Positions 54,567 through 63,228 of a stretch of 64,000 nucleotides of DNA are shown here, piece after piece. The position numbers and the translations under genes were made by a program. The notes beneath the pieces were generated by a model. It worked only from the letters and a program-made list of their open reading frames with translations. It was not told where the DNA came from and did no database searches. The number at the start of each line of letters is the position of its first letter. Within the stretch, counting starts at the first letter, position 1. The stretch is from an uncultured Flavobacteriaceae bacterium (GTDB lineage: Bacteria; Bacteroidota; Bacteroidia; Flavobacteriales; Flavobacteriaceae), in NCBI GenBank assembly GCA_947497145.1, contig CANMFQ010000010.1, forward strand, positions 1 to 64,000, written 5' to 3'.

Positions 54567-56045
54567 TTACAGTGTTGCCAAATAATGTTCCGCGTTTTCA
54601 ATATGCTGAAGTCTTTTTTCTTGTGGCATTTTGTCAAACATAGCAACTAGCATTCCTAGTCTGGGGTTTTTCTTGAAGAAACTACGGTGGGTATCCATAA
54701 AACGCCAAAAAAGCCCATCCCATATGGCCTGCCATTCTCCTTTTTTATAGTTACTCATTTTCATTAGGTAGTTACTGCCACTTATGTAAGGTTTGGTGGC
54801 CATTAATCCGCCATCAGCAAACTGACTCATACCATATACATTGGGTACCATTACCCAATCATAGCTGTCAATAAAAAGTTCCATAAACCAACGGTACACT
54901 TCATCTGGATCAAACTCGCAAAGCATCATAAAATTCCCCAATACCATTAAGCGTTCTATATGATGGCAATAGCCTGTTTCTAGTATTTTCTTTATGGTTT
55001 GGTCAATAGGATAAATACCCGTTGTTCCATCATAAAATGAAGCAGGAATTTTTTTATGAAATCCCCAAAAATTACAGGTTCGTTCATCACTTCCTCTGCT
55101 TTCATACATACCACGTATAAACTCGCGCCAACCTATTATTTGACGTACAAAACCCTCTAGGGAGTTAATAGGAATTGCGTTCGCCTTTGCAAAAGCAATA
55201 CTTTGTTCAATAATTGTATGAGGCGTAATTAGACCCACATTTAGCATGGGTGTTAAAACACTATGATTTAAGATCGAATTCTCTGCAACAATAGCATCTT
55301 CATAAGTGCCAAATTCTAAAAAGCGTTGTTCTAAAAATTGCTGAAACCACAGTTTGGTTGCCTTAAAATTTGTTGGGTACAAGCTATTGGCAGTAATTTG
55401 TCCTATATTTTTAGAAAAGTGCTGTTCTACATACTCAAGTGCTTCTGTATAGAAGGCATCAACATCAGGAAACTGAACTGCTGGAGGCATTTTTTTTGCA
55501 GGATATTTTTTTCTGTTTTCAGTGTCAAATGTCCATTTTCCACCCGTTGGTTTTCCATCGGGTTCTATAAGAATACGTCTTTTAGTTCTTTGATCTGTAT
55601 AAAACGTAGTTTGATGGTATTTCTTTTTATCACTTCTAAAAAAGGGCTGTAAATCGTCCTTTGTATTTAAGAATAACGGAGAATCATAAACCTTTCTTTT
55701 TATCGTATGGGCTGTACAGCCATTTGCTATTCTTTTTTCAAGCCAATTGTCAACAGGGTCTATATAATTAATTTGGGCAATCCCCTTTAGTTTCAAAAAG
55801 GGAATTAATTGCCGAATATCAGCAACTTCTTCCGTTGCTGAAACATAAGTAATCTCCTTTTTTTTTGCCACAAGAAAAACTTCATAATGCTTCATTGTCG
55901 CCCTGTGAAAGGCTATTTTTTGCTTGTGAAAATTAACGTGTTTAAAAAACAAAAATTCTTCGATGATATACACAGGAAAATCATTCTCTAAAAGGGGAGA
56001 AGATTCAAAAAGTTGATGTGGAAAAATTAGGTTAACTGTTTTCAT
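54567..56045 (-). CDS. Deoxyribodipyrimidine photolyase-related protein (FeS-BCP class)
   Basis: This 492-residue protein of the photolyase-related class repairs UV lesions or senses light with FAD. Typical segments are LIFPHQLFESSP at the start, IIGWREFIRGMYE, NVYGMSQFADGGLMATKPYISG and WDGLFWRF. In the iron-sulfur bacterial cryptochromes three cysteines follow the KMS stretch. Here that region reads MSNYKKGEWQAIWD, with none. The 4Fe-4S cluster is therefore probably absent, although the overall fold is intact. It lies upstream of TIGR03643, DUF2452 and Lacal_2735 genes on the same strand. Confidence 0.88.
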   Translation of the reverse strand: MKTVNLIFPHQLFESSPLLENDFPVYIIEEFLFFKHVNFHKQKIAFHRATMKHYEVFLVAKKKEITYVSATEEVADIRQLIPFLKLKGIAQINYIDPVDNWLEKRIANGCTAHTIKRKVYDSPLFLNTKDDLQPFFRSDKKKYHQTTFYTDQRTKRRILIEPDGKPTGGKWTFDTENRKKYPAKKMPPAVQFPDVDAFYTEALEYVEQHFSKNIGQITANSLYPTNFKATKLWFQQFLEQRFLEFGTYEDAIVAENSILNHSVLTPMLNVGLITPHTIIEQSIAFAKANAIPINSLEGFVRQIIGWREFIRGMYESRGSDERTCNFWGFHKKIPASFYDGTTGIYPIDQTIKKILETGYCHHIERLMVLGNFMMLCEFDPDEVYRWFMELFIDSYDWVMVPNVYGMSQFADGGLMATKPYISGSNYLMKMSNYKKGEWQAIWDGLFWRFMDTHRSFFKKNPRLGMLVAMFDKMPQEKRLQHIENAEHYLATL

Positions 56046-56243
56046 GTAGGCTTTAATATTTTATATAGTAGCTTATGCGTAACCTTCTACTAGTATTTCA
56101 TATAAATATATTTAATTAGCTTATAATAAGATATTTGTATTTTTAAAATTGCAAATAGCAATAACAACAATAGGCAGCAGTGCGTTATCATGTGATCTTA
56201 TGGTTTGTTGTAAAATACAGGGCCTTAGTTAAAGCAATGAGCA

Positions 56244-56528
56244 TTAGCGCTTGCTTATTTTGTTACCCGAAATAGCGCGTTGCCTTGTACATTTAAAACG
56301 GCTAATAGCTGGATTTCTTTTCTTTAAATGTTTTGTACTTACACCACTATTTACACGTTTTCGCCAACGCTTAAAACTAGATGTTTTGAGGTTACTACGC
56401 ATTAAAATAATCACCTCTTTTTCAAGAATGCCAAACTGAAATTTTATTGCCTCAAAGGGTGTTCTATCTTCCCAGGCCATTTCTATAATACGGTCGAGTT
56501 GCCTTGTGGTAAAATTATGTTCTTGCAT
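56244..56528 (-). CDS. TIGR03643/DUF2805 family small protein
   Basis: This basic protein of about 94 residues has the family core QLDRIIEMAWEDRTPFEAI, FGILEKEVIILMR and SSFKRWRKRV. The function is unknown, and it is often found near photolyase genes in marine bacteria. Start at 56528 is chosen because the longer form (56552) would overlap the upstream DUF2452 gene and add a non-family start. It is likely co-transcribed with DUF2452. Confidence 0.85.
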   Translation of the reverse strand: MQEHNFTTRQLDRIIEMAWEDRTPFEAIKFQFGILEKEVIILMRSNLKTSSFKRWRKRVNSGVSTKHLKKRNPAISRFKCTRQRAISGNKISKR

Positions 56529-56533
56529 GAGTA

Positions 56534-56938
56534 CTAAACTACCTTTTCCCATAGCTGATCTGCATTTAAATAGAAACTTCCAAGTGAATTAAAATCACAT
56601 TCGTTTGGTGCTATAATAGACAAAAAATGCTCGCCATTATCGCGCATGTACAAATGATAGTGTTGCCCCACGGTAGGTTCAAAAGAGAATTTAGCAGTAT
56701 GAATTAATTTATTCACCTCAAACTCCTGCATTAATAGCGCATACTGTTCTTTTAACTCATTAAACCTCGTTTTAACTTTATGGTTTAATTTAGTAATGCT
56801 CCTGTTTTTCCATGCAACACTGTCGGTAGCCGTAATTACTGGAGCGCCAACATTTGTCGCATAGGGTTTTAGGTAGGCATCATAAGTGCCATTTTCACTA
56901 TTATAAACAATAGTATCAGGTTTCTTTTCTTCCGTCAT
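56534..56938 (-). CDS. DUF2452 family protein
   Basis: This 134-residue protein has the family pattern YATNVGAPVI, WKNRSITKLNHKVK, KFSFEPTVGQHYHLYM and ENxEHFLSIIAP-like text, ending LNADQLWEKV. The function is unknown, and the family is common in Flavobacteriia. It overlaps or abuts its neighbours, so it belongs to a short operon with Lacal_2735 and TIGR03643. Confidence 0.88.
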   Translation of the reverse strand: MTEEKKPDTIVYNSENGTYDAYLKPYATNVGAPVITATDSVAWKNRSITKLNHKVKTRFNELKEQYALLMQEFEVNKLIHTAKFSFEPTVGQHYHLYMRDNGEHFLSIIAPNECDFNSLGSFYLNADQLWEKVV

Positions 56939-56939
56939 T

Positions 56940-57104
56940 TTATACCAGCTTCTCTATTTTTTTCATAACCTCTTCTGCTTCATATACCTTTTGGTCACTC
57001 AACTTTCTGTTGGTTGTAGAAAGACTATGCGCTTCTTTCGTTAGCTTTTGATATTCCGCATATAATGTATCCTTTTCTGATTTCTTTTTAAATAATCCAA
57101 ACAT
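56940..57104 (-). CDS. Lacal_2735 family protein
   Basis: This is a short protein of about 54 aa that begins MFGLFKKKSEKD. It continues as a charged helix (YAEYQKLTKEAHSLSTTNRKL, AEEVMKKIEKL), the Lacal_2735 family pattern. The start at 57104 is chosen over an upstream ATG at 57140 because MFGLF is the conserved start. The function is unknown. It abuts DUF2452 with one base between. Confidence 0.8.
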   Translation of the reverse strand: MFGLFKKKSEKDTLYAEYQKLTKEAHSLSTTNRKLSDQKVYEAEEVMKKIEKLV

Positions 57105-57454
57105 GGTAATTCGTTTTAATACTGTTAGCAAGTAGGGCATAAAGATACAAAATGTTTATCTTTTATTCGATATAGTTAAACAAAATTAAATTTAATGCTA
57201 ATAACCGAATACACAACAAATGGCGTAAACTGTTGTTTTGTATTGAGATAGGGTCAACATACAGGGAATACAACATAATGAATTAGGTAGCTGTGAGCTA
57301 TCAATGTCTGCTATAATGTATTTCAGCTATATGTTTGTATTCATAGTTAGTATTGTTTTTCTGGCTAAAAGTGATTGTAGCTATACATAGGAGGGCATGT
57401 GATTATGATAATTTGAAAACCTTCAATTAAGTATACCCTATTAGTTGTTTCTAA
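57105..57454. other. Intergenic region without a recognisable gene
   Basis: About 350 bp of AT-rich DNA with no ORF, repeat or hairpin of note. It contains the start region of the Lacal_2735 operon on its left. Confidence 0.55.
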
Positions 57455-57859
57455 TTAATCAAGTATACCAGCAATAAACTCAGCAATTCCTTCGATTAGC
57501 CCATCAAAAACATCACCAAAATCTAGCCAAGAAGCATCAAGGTCAAGATCAGGAATTAATGTCAAATCCTTTATATCAGAGCTCGACAAACCATGTAACA
57601 TTTCGGTTTTCATTTCAATATAATCACAAATTTCACCTGTTTTTTCATGGTATGAATCAAAATCAGCATGGGAAGAGAACGTAGACATTGCCCAACAAGA
57701 GAAATCAAGTTGGCTATACCATTTGCTTTCCCGATGTGCATTTTTGACTTCCTCAGGCTTGTAATATTTTTGCTTTCCGTTTTGTTTTACCAATATTTTT
57801 CCAATATCGATGATATACTCTTTTTTATTCGTTGGTGCTGTGCTGCATGAATTTTCCAT
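57455..57859 (-). CDS. Acidic protein of unknown function (possibly DUF6559-like)
   Basis: This 134-residue acidic protein has the pattern KYYKPEEVKNAHRESKW, SCWAMSTF and DFDSYHEKTGEICDYIEMKTEML. I tentatively recall this from a small uncharacterised family (DUF6559), but it needs a search. The C-terminal tail is Asp-rich and hydrophobic (DLDASWLDFGDVFDG). It starts 32 bp after the aldo/keto reductase gene, so the two may share a transcript. Confidence 0.6.
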   Translation of the reverse strand: MENSCSTAPTNKKEYIIDIGKILVKQNGKQKYYKPEEVKNAHRESKWYSQLDFSCWAMSTFSSHADFDSYHEKTGEICDYIEMKTEMLHGLSSSDIKDLTLIPDLDLDASWLDFGDVFDGLIEGIAEFIAGILD

Positions 57860-57891
57860 ATCGTTTTGTGAATAAAGTGTTGTTATAGCTA

Positions 57892-58932
57892 TTACGGCGC
57901 AGGATTAGGCATGGCTTGATGTATCGCTTCAATATCAGCCAAAGCTTCTTCTGATAAGTTAATGTTAATAGTATTGATATTTTCTTTTAATTGATCCATT
58001 TTAGTTGCTCCAATGATGTTACTTGTCACAAATGGCAATTGATTCACATAAGCCAACGATAATTCGGTTAAAGTGATGTTATACTTTTTTGCAATTTTCG
58101 CATACGCTTCAACTGCTTTTAACGAACCATCGGTCATATAACGTGCAATAAACCTAGGAAACAAGGTGCCTCTTGCTCCTTCTGGTTTTTGTCCGTTTAT
58201 ATATTTACCAGACAATACCCCTTGGGCTAAAGGAGAATATACCAATAAACCAATATTTTCTCTTAGCGAAACTTCACTCATGCCAATTTCATAAGCTCTA
58301 TGAATTAAGGAATACGAATTTTGAATGGTTACCATTCTCGGTAAATTATGATTTTTAGAAGCATCTAAATATTTCATTGTTCCCCAAGGCGTTTCGTTTG
58401 ATAATCCAATGTGTTTTATCTTTCCTTCTTTAATAAAACCTTGCAATATTTCTAAAACTTCTAACTGATTTTCTGTTTCTTTTGCTGAATATTGATACGG
58501 ATAATCACGCACACCAAAACAATTTACGCCACGAGTAGGCCAGTGTAACTGGTATAAATCGATATAATCTGTTTGCAAACGCCGTAAGCTACCTTCAATG
58601 GCTTCTGAAATATTTTTTTTTGTAAATCCGCCTTTTCTAATATGGGCTGTATAATCTCCAAACCCTGCAATTTTACTTGCTAAAACAACCTTATCTCTAT
58701 GGCCAGTTTTTTTAAACCAATTACCAATAATTTTTTCAGTTGACCCATAAGTTTCAGCAGAAGCTGGTACCGCATAGAGTTCTGCGGTATCAAAAAAGTT
58801 AACTCCCTTGTCTAAGGCATAATCCATTTGCTCAAAAGCCTCAGCCTCGGTATTTTGGTTACCCCAAGTCATGGTTCCTAAACATATTTTACTAACTTTA
58901 ATTTCGGTATTTGGTAATTTGGTATATTTCAT
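57892..58932 (-). CDS. NADP(H)-dependent aldo/keto reductase (Tas-like)
   Basis: This 346-residue TIM-barrel oxidoreductase has the catalytic tetrad D48, Y53, K87 and H130 (FFDTAELYA, ASKIAG, YQLHWP). Its size and the long loop after Y53 equal those of E. coli Tas. It reduces aldehydes or ketones with NADPH. The region upstream (58933-59221) is shared with the SDR operon going the other way. Confidence 0.93.
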   Translation of the reverse strand: MKYTKLPNTEIKVSKICLGTMTWGNQNTEAEAFEQMDYALDKGVNFFDTAELYAVPASAETYGSTEKIIGNWFKKTGHRDKVVLASKIAGFGDYTAHIRKGGFTKKNISEAIEGSLRRLQTDYIDLYQLHWPTRGVNCFGVRDYPYQYSAKETENQLEVLEILQGFIKEGKIKHIGLSNETPWGTMKYLDASKNHNLPRMVTIQNSYSLIHRAYEIGMSEVSLRENIGLLVYSPLAQGVLSGKYINGQKPEGARGTLFPRFIARYMTDGSLKAVEAYAKIAKKYNITLTELSLAYVNQLPFVTSNIIGATKMDQLKENINTININLSEEALADIEAIHQAMPNPAP

Positions 58933-59102
58933 TTTTTAATGTTGATTTTGTTGATTTTACCTGAGTTTTCTTGCTAAAGATACTCACTTTGATGATTATT
59001 CATAAGTTTTACTAGCCTTTAGTATTTGTAGCAAGCCTATCTTTTTTACCATTACCCATCATCAACCACTAGTGCAAGTCTTAATATCATAATCAATTCC
59101 TT

Positions 59103-59168
59103 GTTTTTTACTAAAATTGCATTAATTTTTACCCATCAGAGCATTTGTCGTCCAACTATATTTGCACT
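59103..59168 (+). promoter_or_regulatory. Promoter/operator of the SDR-AraC operon
   Basis: A -7 box TATATTTG at 59157-59164 is followed by CACT. Upstream lie GTTTTTTACTAAAA (59103-59116) and TTACC (59129-59133). The identical element with identical spacing lies exactly 1800 bp further on, in front of the crotonase-family gene. Confidence 0.65.
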
Positions 59169-59221
59169 TCAAAATGGAGGTATACTGAAAAATAGTAAAC
59201 AGTATGCATAAATAGATAGTT

Positions 59222-60031
59222 ATGAGTAAAACCATATTAATAACGGGAAGCACAGATGGGATTGGAAAATTAACCGCCATAAAACTTGCCAAAGATGGAC
59301 ATACGATTTATGTTCACGGAAGAAATAAAGAAAAATTACAACAGGTAATTTTAGAAATAAAAGAAGTTACCAAAAATAACCACATAGATGGTTTTGTTGC
59401 CGATTTTTCAGATTTAGAAGATGCGAAACAAATGGCCAATAACATAAGGAAGAAGGTTGACAAAATAGATGTATTAATCAATAACGCGGGTATATTTAAA
59501 ACAGCTGCCTCTAAAGGTTACAACGGCTTTGATATTAGGTTGGTTGTAAACTATTTAGCCCCCTACGTATTAACCAATGAGGTCTTACCTTTGCTATTAA
59601 AAGGCGATAAAACACGTGTGGTAAATGTAAGTTCAGCTGCACAATCACATGTTACTGATGCGATATTGTTGGGTATGGATGTTAAAATTGATGGTGATGC
59701 CTATGCACAAAGTAAATTGGCATTAACAATGTGGAGTTTCTATTTTGCAAAGCAACACGCTACTATTTCAGTGGTTGCACTTAACCCCGGTTCTTTATTA
59801 AATACTAATATGGCAAATGAAGCCTACGGACAATATTGGTCGCCAGCATCAAAAGGTGCTGACATAATATATGAGTTAGCAGTTTTTGAAGACTATAAAG
59901 ACTGCTCAGGCAAGTATTTTGATAATGATAAAGGCAACCCAAAAGGTGATTTTGCTAAAGCGCATCCTGATGCATATGATGAAGAATTGATTACAAAATT
60001 AGTTGCTAAAACAGAAGAAATAATTGGTTAA
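59222..60031 (+). CDS. Short-chain dehydrogenase/reductase
   Basis: This 269-residue classical SDR has the NAD(P) motif TGSTDGIG (8-15), NNAG (87-90) and the catalytic S138, Y161 and K165 (YAQSK). The family includes human retinol-dehydrogenase-like and WW-domain-oxidoreductase-like enzymes. Its gene is followed three bases later by an AraC regulator that probably controls it. The substrate is unknown. Confidence 0.92.
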   Translation: MSKTILITGSTDGIGKLTAIKLAKDGHTIYVHGRNKEKLQQVILEIKEVTKNNHIDGFVADFSDLEDAKQMANNIRKKVDKIDVLINNAGIFKTAASKGYNGFDIRLVVNYLAPYVLTNEVLPLLLKGDKTRVVNVSSAAQSHVTDAILLGMDVKIDGDAYAQSKLALTMWSFYFAKQHATISVVALNPGSLLNTNMANEAYGQYWSPASKGADIIYELAVFEDYKDCSGKYFDNDKGNPKGDFAKAHPDAYDEELITKLVAKTEEIIG

Positions 60032-60034
60032 ATA

Positions 60035-60886
60035 ATGCCTAGAGCTATATTTGAAAATATTGTGATTCAAAAGTTTGAAGAGATAACAGCCTTAGCGTTT
60101 TGTCAATACACACCGATACGATTTTTTGAAATACTATTTATTGAAAAAGGTTCTGGTACGCTAATGATAAATAATCATAGGCTAACTTATAACGATAATC
60201 AAATTTTTATTTTCATCCCTAGTGACCAGTATAATTTTGAAATAGAAACGCCAACAACAGTTGCTGCTGTCAAATTTCTTGATAGCTTTTTTGGTGACAT
60301 GTTATCAGGTGAAAATAAGGCGCAACGCCAGCAATGGTTAAAAAAAATAGAAACTGTTTTGCATGGCGCTAATAGAACAACACATTTAAATTTTCAATCG
60401 AAAACTGATGAAAGTAGTATTCTTTCTTTATTCAGTGTACTATGCAATGAATATAATGATGAAAATTTAAAAAGTGAAACTATTTTAAAATCTACATTAC
60501 ATTCCATACTTCATATCATAGCTAGAAACGTAAGTTTTGTTTCCGCGGCTATTACAGATTCTAAAATTCAGGGTATTATTAATCATATTCATTATTATGT
60601 TCATGATGCTGAACAACTCTCCAAGAAAGAGTTGGCAAACCAATTTCATATTTCAGAAAATTATATCAGTCAGTACTTTAAAAATAAAATGGGAATTGGT
60701 TTAAAGAAATACATACTTAATTATAAATTAAAGTTGGCAGAAACACGACTTAAGTACACCAACTCCACTGTTTCTGAAATTGCTCACGAATTAGGGTTTA
60801 CTGATAGTAGTCATTTAGATAAAACATTTATGGTACACAAAGGAATGACTGCAAAAAACTACCAAGCCAGCCTAAAAGAAGCGTAA
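60035..60886 (+). CDS. AraC-family transcriptional regulator
   Basis: This 283-residue regulator has an N-terminal cupin-like domain (FFEILFIEKGSGTL) and a C-terminal AraC HTH pair (KKELANQFHISENYISQYFKN and VSEIAHELGFTDSSHLDKTF). It lies three bases after the SDR gene. The same upstream promoter element occurs before the SDR operon and before the crotonase gene, so it may control both and itself. Confidence 0.9.
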   Translation: MPRAIFENIVIQKFEEITALAFCQYTPIRFFEILFIEKGSGTLMINNHRLTYNDNQIFIFIPSDQYNFEIETPTTVAAVKFLDSFFGDMLSGENKAQRQQWLKKIETVLHGANRTTHLNFQSKTDESSILSLFSVLCNEYNDENLKSETILKSTLHSILHIIARNVSFVSAAITDSKIQGIINHIHYYVHDAEQLSKKELANQFHISENYISQYFKNKMGIGLKKYILNYKLKLAETRLKYTNSTVSEIAHELGFTDSSHLDKTFMVHKGMTAKNYQASLKEA

Positions 60887-60902
60887 TAAAAATCCTTTCC
60901 TC

Positions 60903-60968
60903 GTTTTTTACTAAAACCTCTTTTTTTCTTACCAAAGCAAGCCATAAATCTCAGGGTAAATTTGCACT
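60903..60968 (+). promoter_or_regulatory. Promoter/operator of the crotonase-family gene
   Basis: GTTTTTTACTAAAA (60903-60916), TTACC (60929-60933) and -7 box TAAATTTG with CACT (60957-60968) lie at the same mutual spacing as the copy at 59103-59168. The gene start is 145 bp downstream, so the leader is long. Confidence 0.65.
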
Positions 60969-61112
60969 ATAATTAAAAGTAATAATTGACTTTTTCAGAG
61001 CAAACAAGGTAATGTGTTGATTTGGAGCTATATGTGTGTTGTTCTATCCTCAAAATAGTCATGATAAAAAGCACATTACCAAAATAAAGAACAACAATAA
61101 AAATTAAATAAA

Positions 61113-61964
61113 ATGGATTACAAAAATTTTCAAACATTCACCGCAAAACAAAATGGCGGAATTTTAACAGTAGATATCAACTTTGGACCTGTAAATGTAC
61201 AAGGACAAGAAATGTTAGCAGACATAAACAGTTTATGTCTTCGTTTAGAGCGAGATAGAAGTGTAAAAGTTGTGGTTTTTGAATCGTCAAATCCTGATTA
61301 CTGGGTATGTCATTACGATACAAACTTGTTAAGAGATATGTCTGAAGAAGCAGTACCAAGAAACGAAGTTAAATTACTTGATCTACAAGTTGTACTAGAA
61401 AGATTAAGCAACGTACCACAGGCTACTATTGCTAAAATTGAAGGTTTTGCACGTGGTGGTGGTCACGAAATGGCGTTAGCATTAGATATGCGTTTTGCTG
61501 CTCGTGGGAAAGCAAAATTTATGCAAATGGAAGTAGGCATGGGAATCTTACCATGTGGCGGTGGAGCATCACGTATGGCAAGGCAAGCAGGACTTGGCAA
61601 AGCTTTAGAAATTATTTTGGGAGCGAGAGATTGGGATGCAGATGAAGCTGAAAAATTTGGAACGATAAATAAGGCTTTAGATGCAGATAAAATAGGAGCA
61701 TATGTAGATGCTTTGGCAGAACGTATTTCTAAATTCCCTGCTGAATCTATTGAAGCGTGTAAGCGCGCTGTATATGCATCTGTAGATTTACCAATTGCTG
61801 ATGCTTTAAAAGAAGAAGCATATCAATTATATCAAGCAACAAGTAAAACACCAGCAATAAAACGTTTTACAATTGCTGATGAAAATGGGGCACAATTTGA
61901 CCATGATAACCAAAAAAACTGGGAAAACTTGTTAATAGATTTACAGGAAATTCAAAGAGATTAA
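61113..61964 (+). CDS. Enoyl-CoA hydratase/isomerase (crotonase) family protein
   Basis: This 283-residue protein has the crotonase fold. The oxyanion/active-site segments are GFARGGGHEM (E119) and KFMQMEVGMGILPCGGG (E140), so both catalytic glutamates of hydratases are present. A C-terminal helix set follows. It is 90 bp before the 2OG oxygenase gene. The CoA substrate is unknown. Confidence 0.88.
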   Translation: MDYKNFQTFTAKQNGGILTVDINFGPVNVQGQEMLADINSLCLRLERDRSVKVVVFESSNPDYWVCHYDTNLLRDMSEEAVPRNEVKLLDLQVVLERLSNVPQATIAKIEGFARGGGHEMALALDMRFAARGKAKFMQMEVGMGILPCGGGASRMARQAGLGKALEIILGARDWDADEAEKFGTINKALDADKIGAYVDALAERISKFPAESIEACKRAVYASVDLPIADALKEEAYQLYQATSKTPAIKRFTIADENGAQFDHDNQKNWENLLIDLQEIQRD

Positions 61965-62053
61965 TTTTTTGGTAGCTAAGATTGATTTATAGTAGAAAAC
62001 GAATGTTTTATAGGAAAACCATTCGCTTTAATAAGCATATTTAATTGATAAAA

Positions 62054-63007
62054 ATGAAAAAAAATAATGCACTTACACAAGCCCGTGCGCTAACGTTACC
62101 TTCTCGTGAAGCTTCACTAAAACGTGAAGCATCTGTCTCACATTTTTGGAACAGTAATCGAAAATTACTCGAAGATGCATGGGCAGAATGGGAAATAGAA
62201 AACAAAGATGATATATTAATTCCTGATGAAACCTTGCTAGATCCACGTTTGCGAGAAGCTATTAATGAGGCATGGGAAAACCCAGAAAAAGAAAATGCTG
62301 TTGCCGATTTATGGGAAGAAATTATTCCCGGGGTGTATTCCGCACAGTTTTTTGACCTTGATCGTTTAGCAGAATTTCGTAATTATTTAGAAGCAGTATC
62401 AAACTCACAAATTCCTAAACGTGCACCCTATGGCATTCAATTAAATCGTTATGGAATTATGCTTGACCCTCGCTCAGAGGGGCATTTGGCCGCACCTAAT
62501 TTTCAAAAATTTTATACTGATATAATGAACCGCTTTATGCGTCCGATTGCTCGTTTGTTACTAGGTACTTATGGTTATGATAACCAAACATTTGGGTTTT
62601 CTATTCAATATAATCCAGATAAAGATAGAGATTTATATGCGCACACTGATGCTTCAGCTGCAACCTTAAATATCAATATTAACCTGCCTGATGAAGAGTT
62701 TACAGGTTCGCAAGTTGATTTTCATGATAAAACCACAGGAAAAACAGTACAAACTATTTTTAAACCTGGTAAAGCAATAATCCACCGAGGTAATGTACCA
62801 CATGCTACACATCCTATTATTAGCGGTCAGCGTAGTAACTTAGTGGTTTGGTTATACGGAGACCGCATGCAAATACCACGAGGTAATACAAGTAGCTATG
62901 GTAGTTTTGATAACACAACACACAAAATTGATATGCAAGAAACCATTACAGCTCGCCAACGTTGGAGTATACCAAGCGCACTCAAAGATACTTTTGCGCC
63001 GTTTTAA
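62054..63007 (+). CDS. 2-oxoglutarate/Fe(II)-dependent oxygenase
   Basis: This 317-residue protein has an Fe(II)/2OG domain. The metal site is H197 and D199 (YAHTDAS) and distal H250, with R260 as the 2OG-binding arginine (HATHPIISGQR). The N-terminal 90 residues form an extra helical part. Start is ATG at 62054; the TTG at 62045 is not preferred. The substrate is unknown, perhaps a small molecule or a protein side chain. A hairpin terminator follows at 63070. Confidence 0.85.
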   Translation: MKKNNALTQARALTLPSREASLKREASVSHFWNSNRKLLEDAWAEWEIENKDDILIPDETLLDPRLREAINEAWENPEKENAVADLWEEIIPGVYSAQFFDLDRLAEFRNYLEAVSNSQIPKRAPYGIQLNRYGIMLDPRSEGHLAAPNFQKFYTDIMNRFMRPIARLLLGTYGYDNQTFGFSIQYNPDKDRDLYAHTDASAATLNININLPDEEFTGSQVDFHDKTTGKTVQTIFKPGKAIIHRGNVPHATHPIISGQRSNLVVWLYGDRMQIPRGNTSSYGSFDNTTHKIDMQETITARQRWSIPSALKDTFAPF

Positions 63008-63069
63008 AAAGTTAAGGGCTATATAAAGTTTGCATCTGTTTTACAGCTAAGAGTTTTAGTCATAATAGC

Positions 63070-63123
63070 AAGGTTTCAGTAAATGATTCATAAACAAGGT
63101 GAATGATTCACTGAAGCCTTTTC
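63070..63123 (+). terminator. Terminator after the oxygenase gene
   Basis: An 11-bp stem with one mismatch (AAGGTTTCAGT / ACTGAAGCCTT) encloses a shorter inner stem (ATTCA / TGAAT) and ends in TTTT. It could also serve as a bidirectional element. Confidence 0.6.
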
Positions 63124-63228
63124 CACTCAAACTATACGGTTGAAAAGAAACATTTAATAGGAATGCTTTTAGCTGAACCACTTTTTTATAGATTATTAAC
63201 TGTATTTTTAGTATCAAATTTAAAATCT

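Noticed and set aside
62045-62053. TTG start for the 2OG oxygenase
   Set aside because: An ATG three codons downstream gives the same protein without an unusual start codon.
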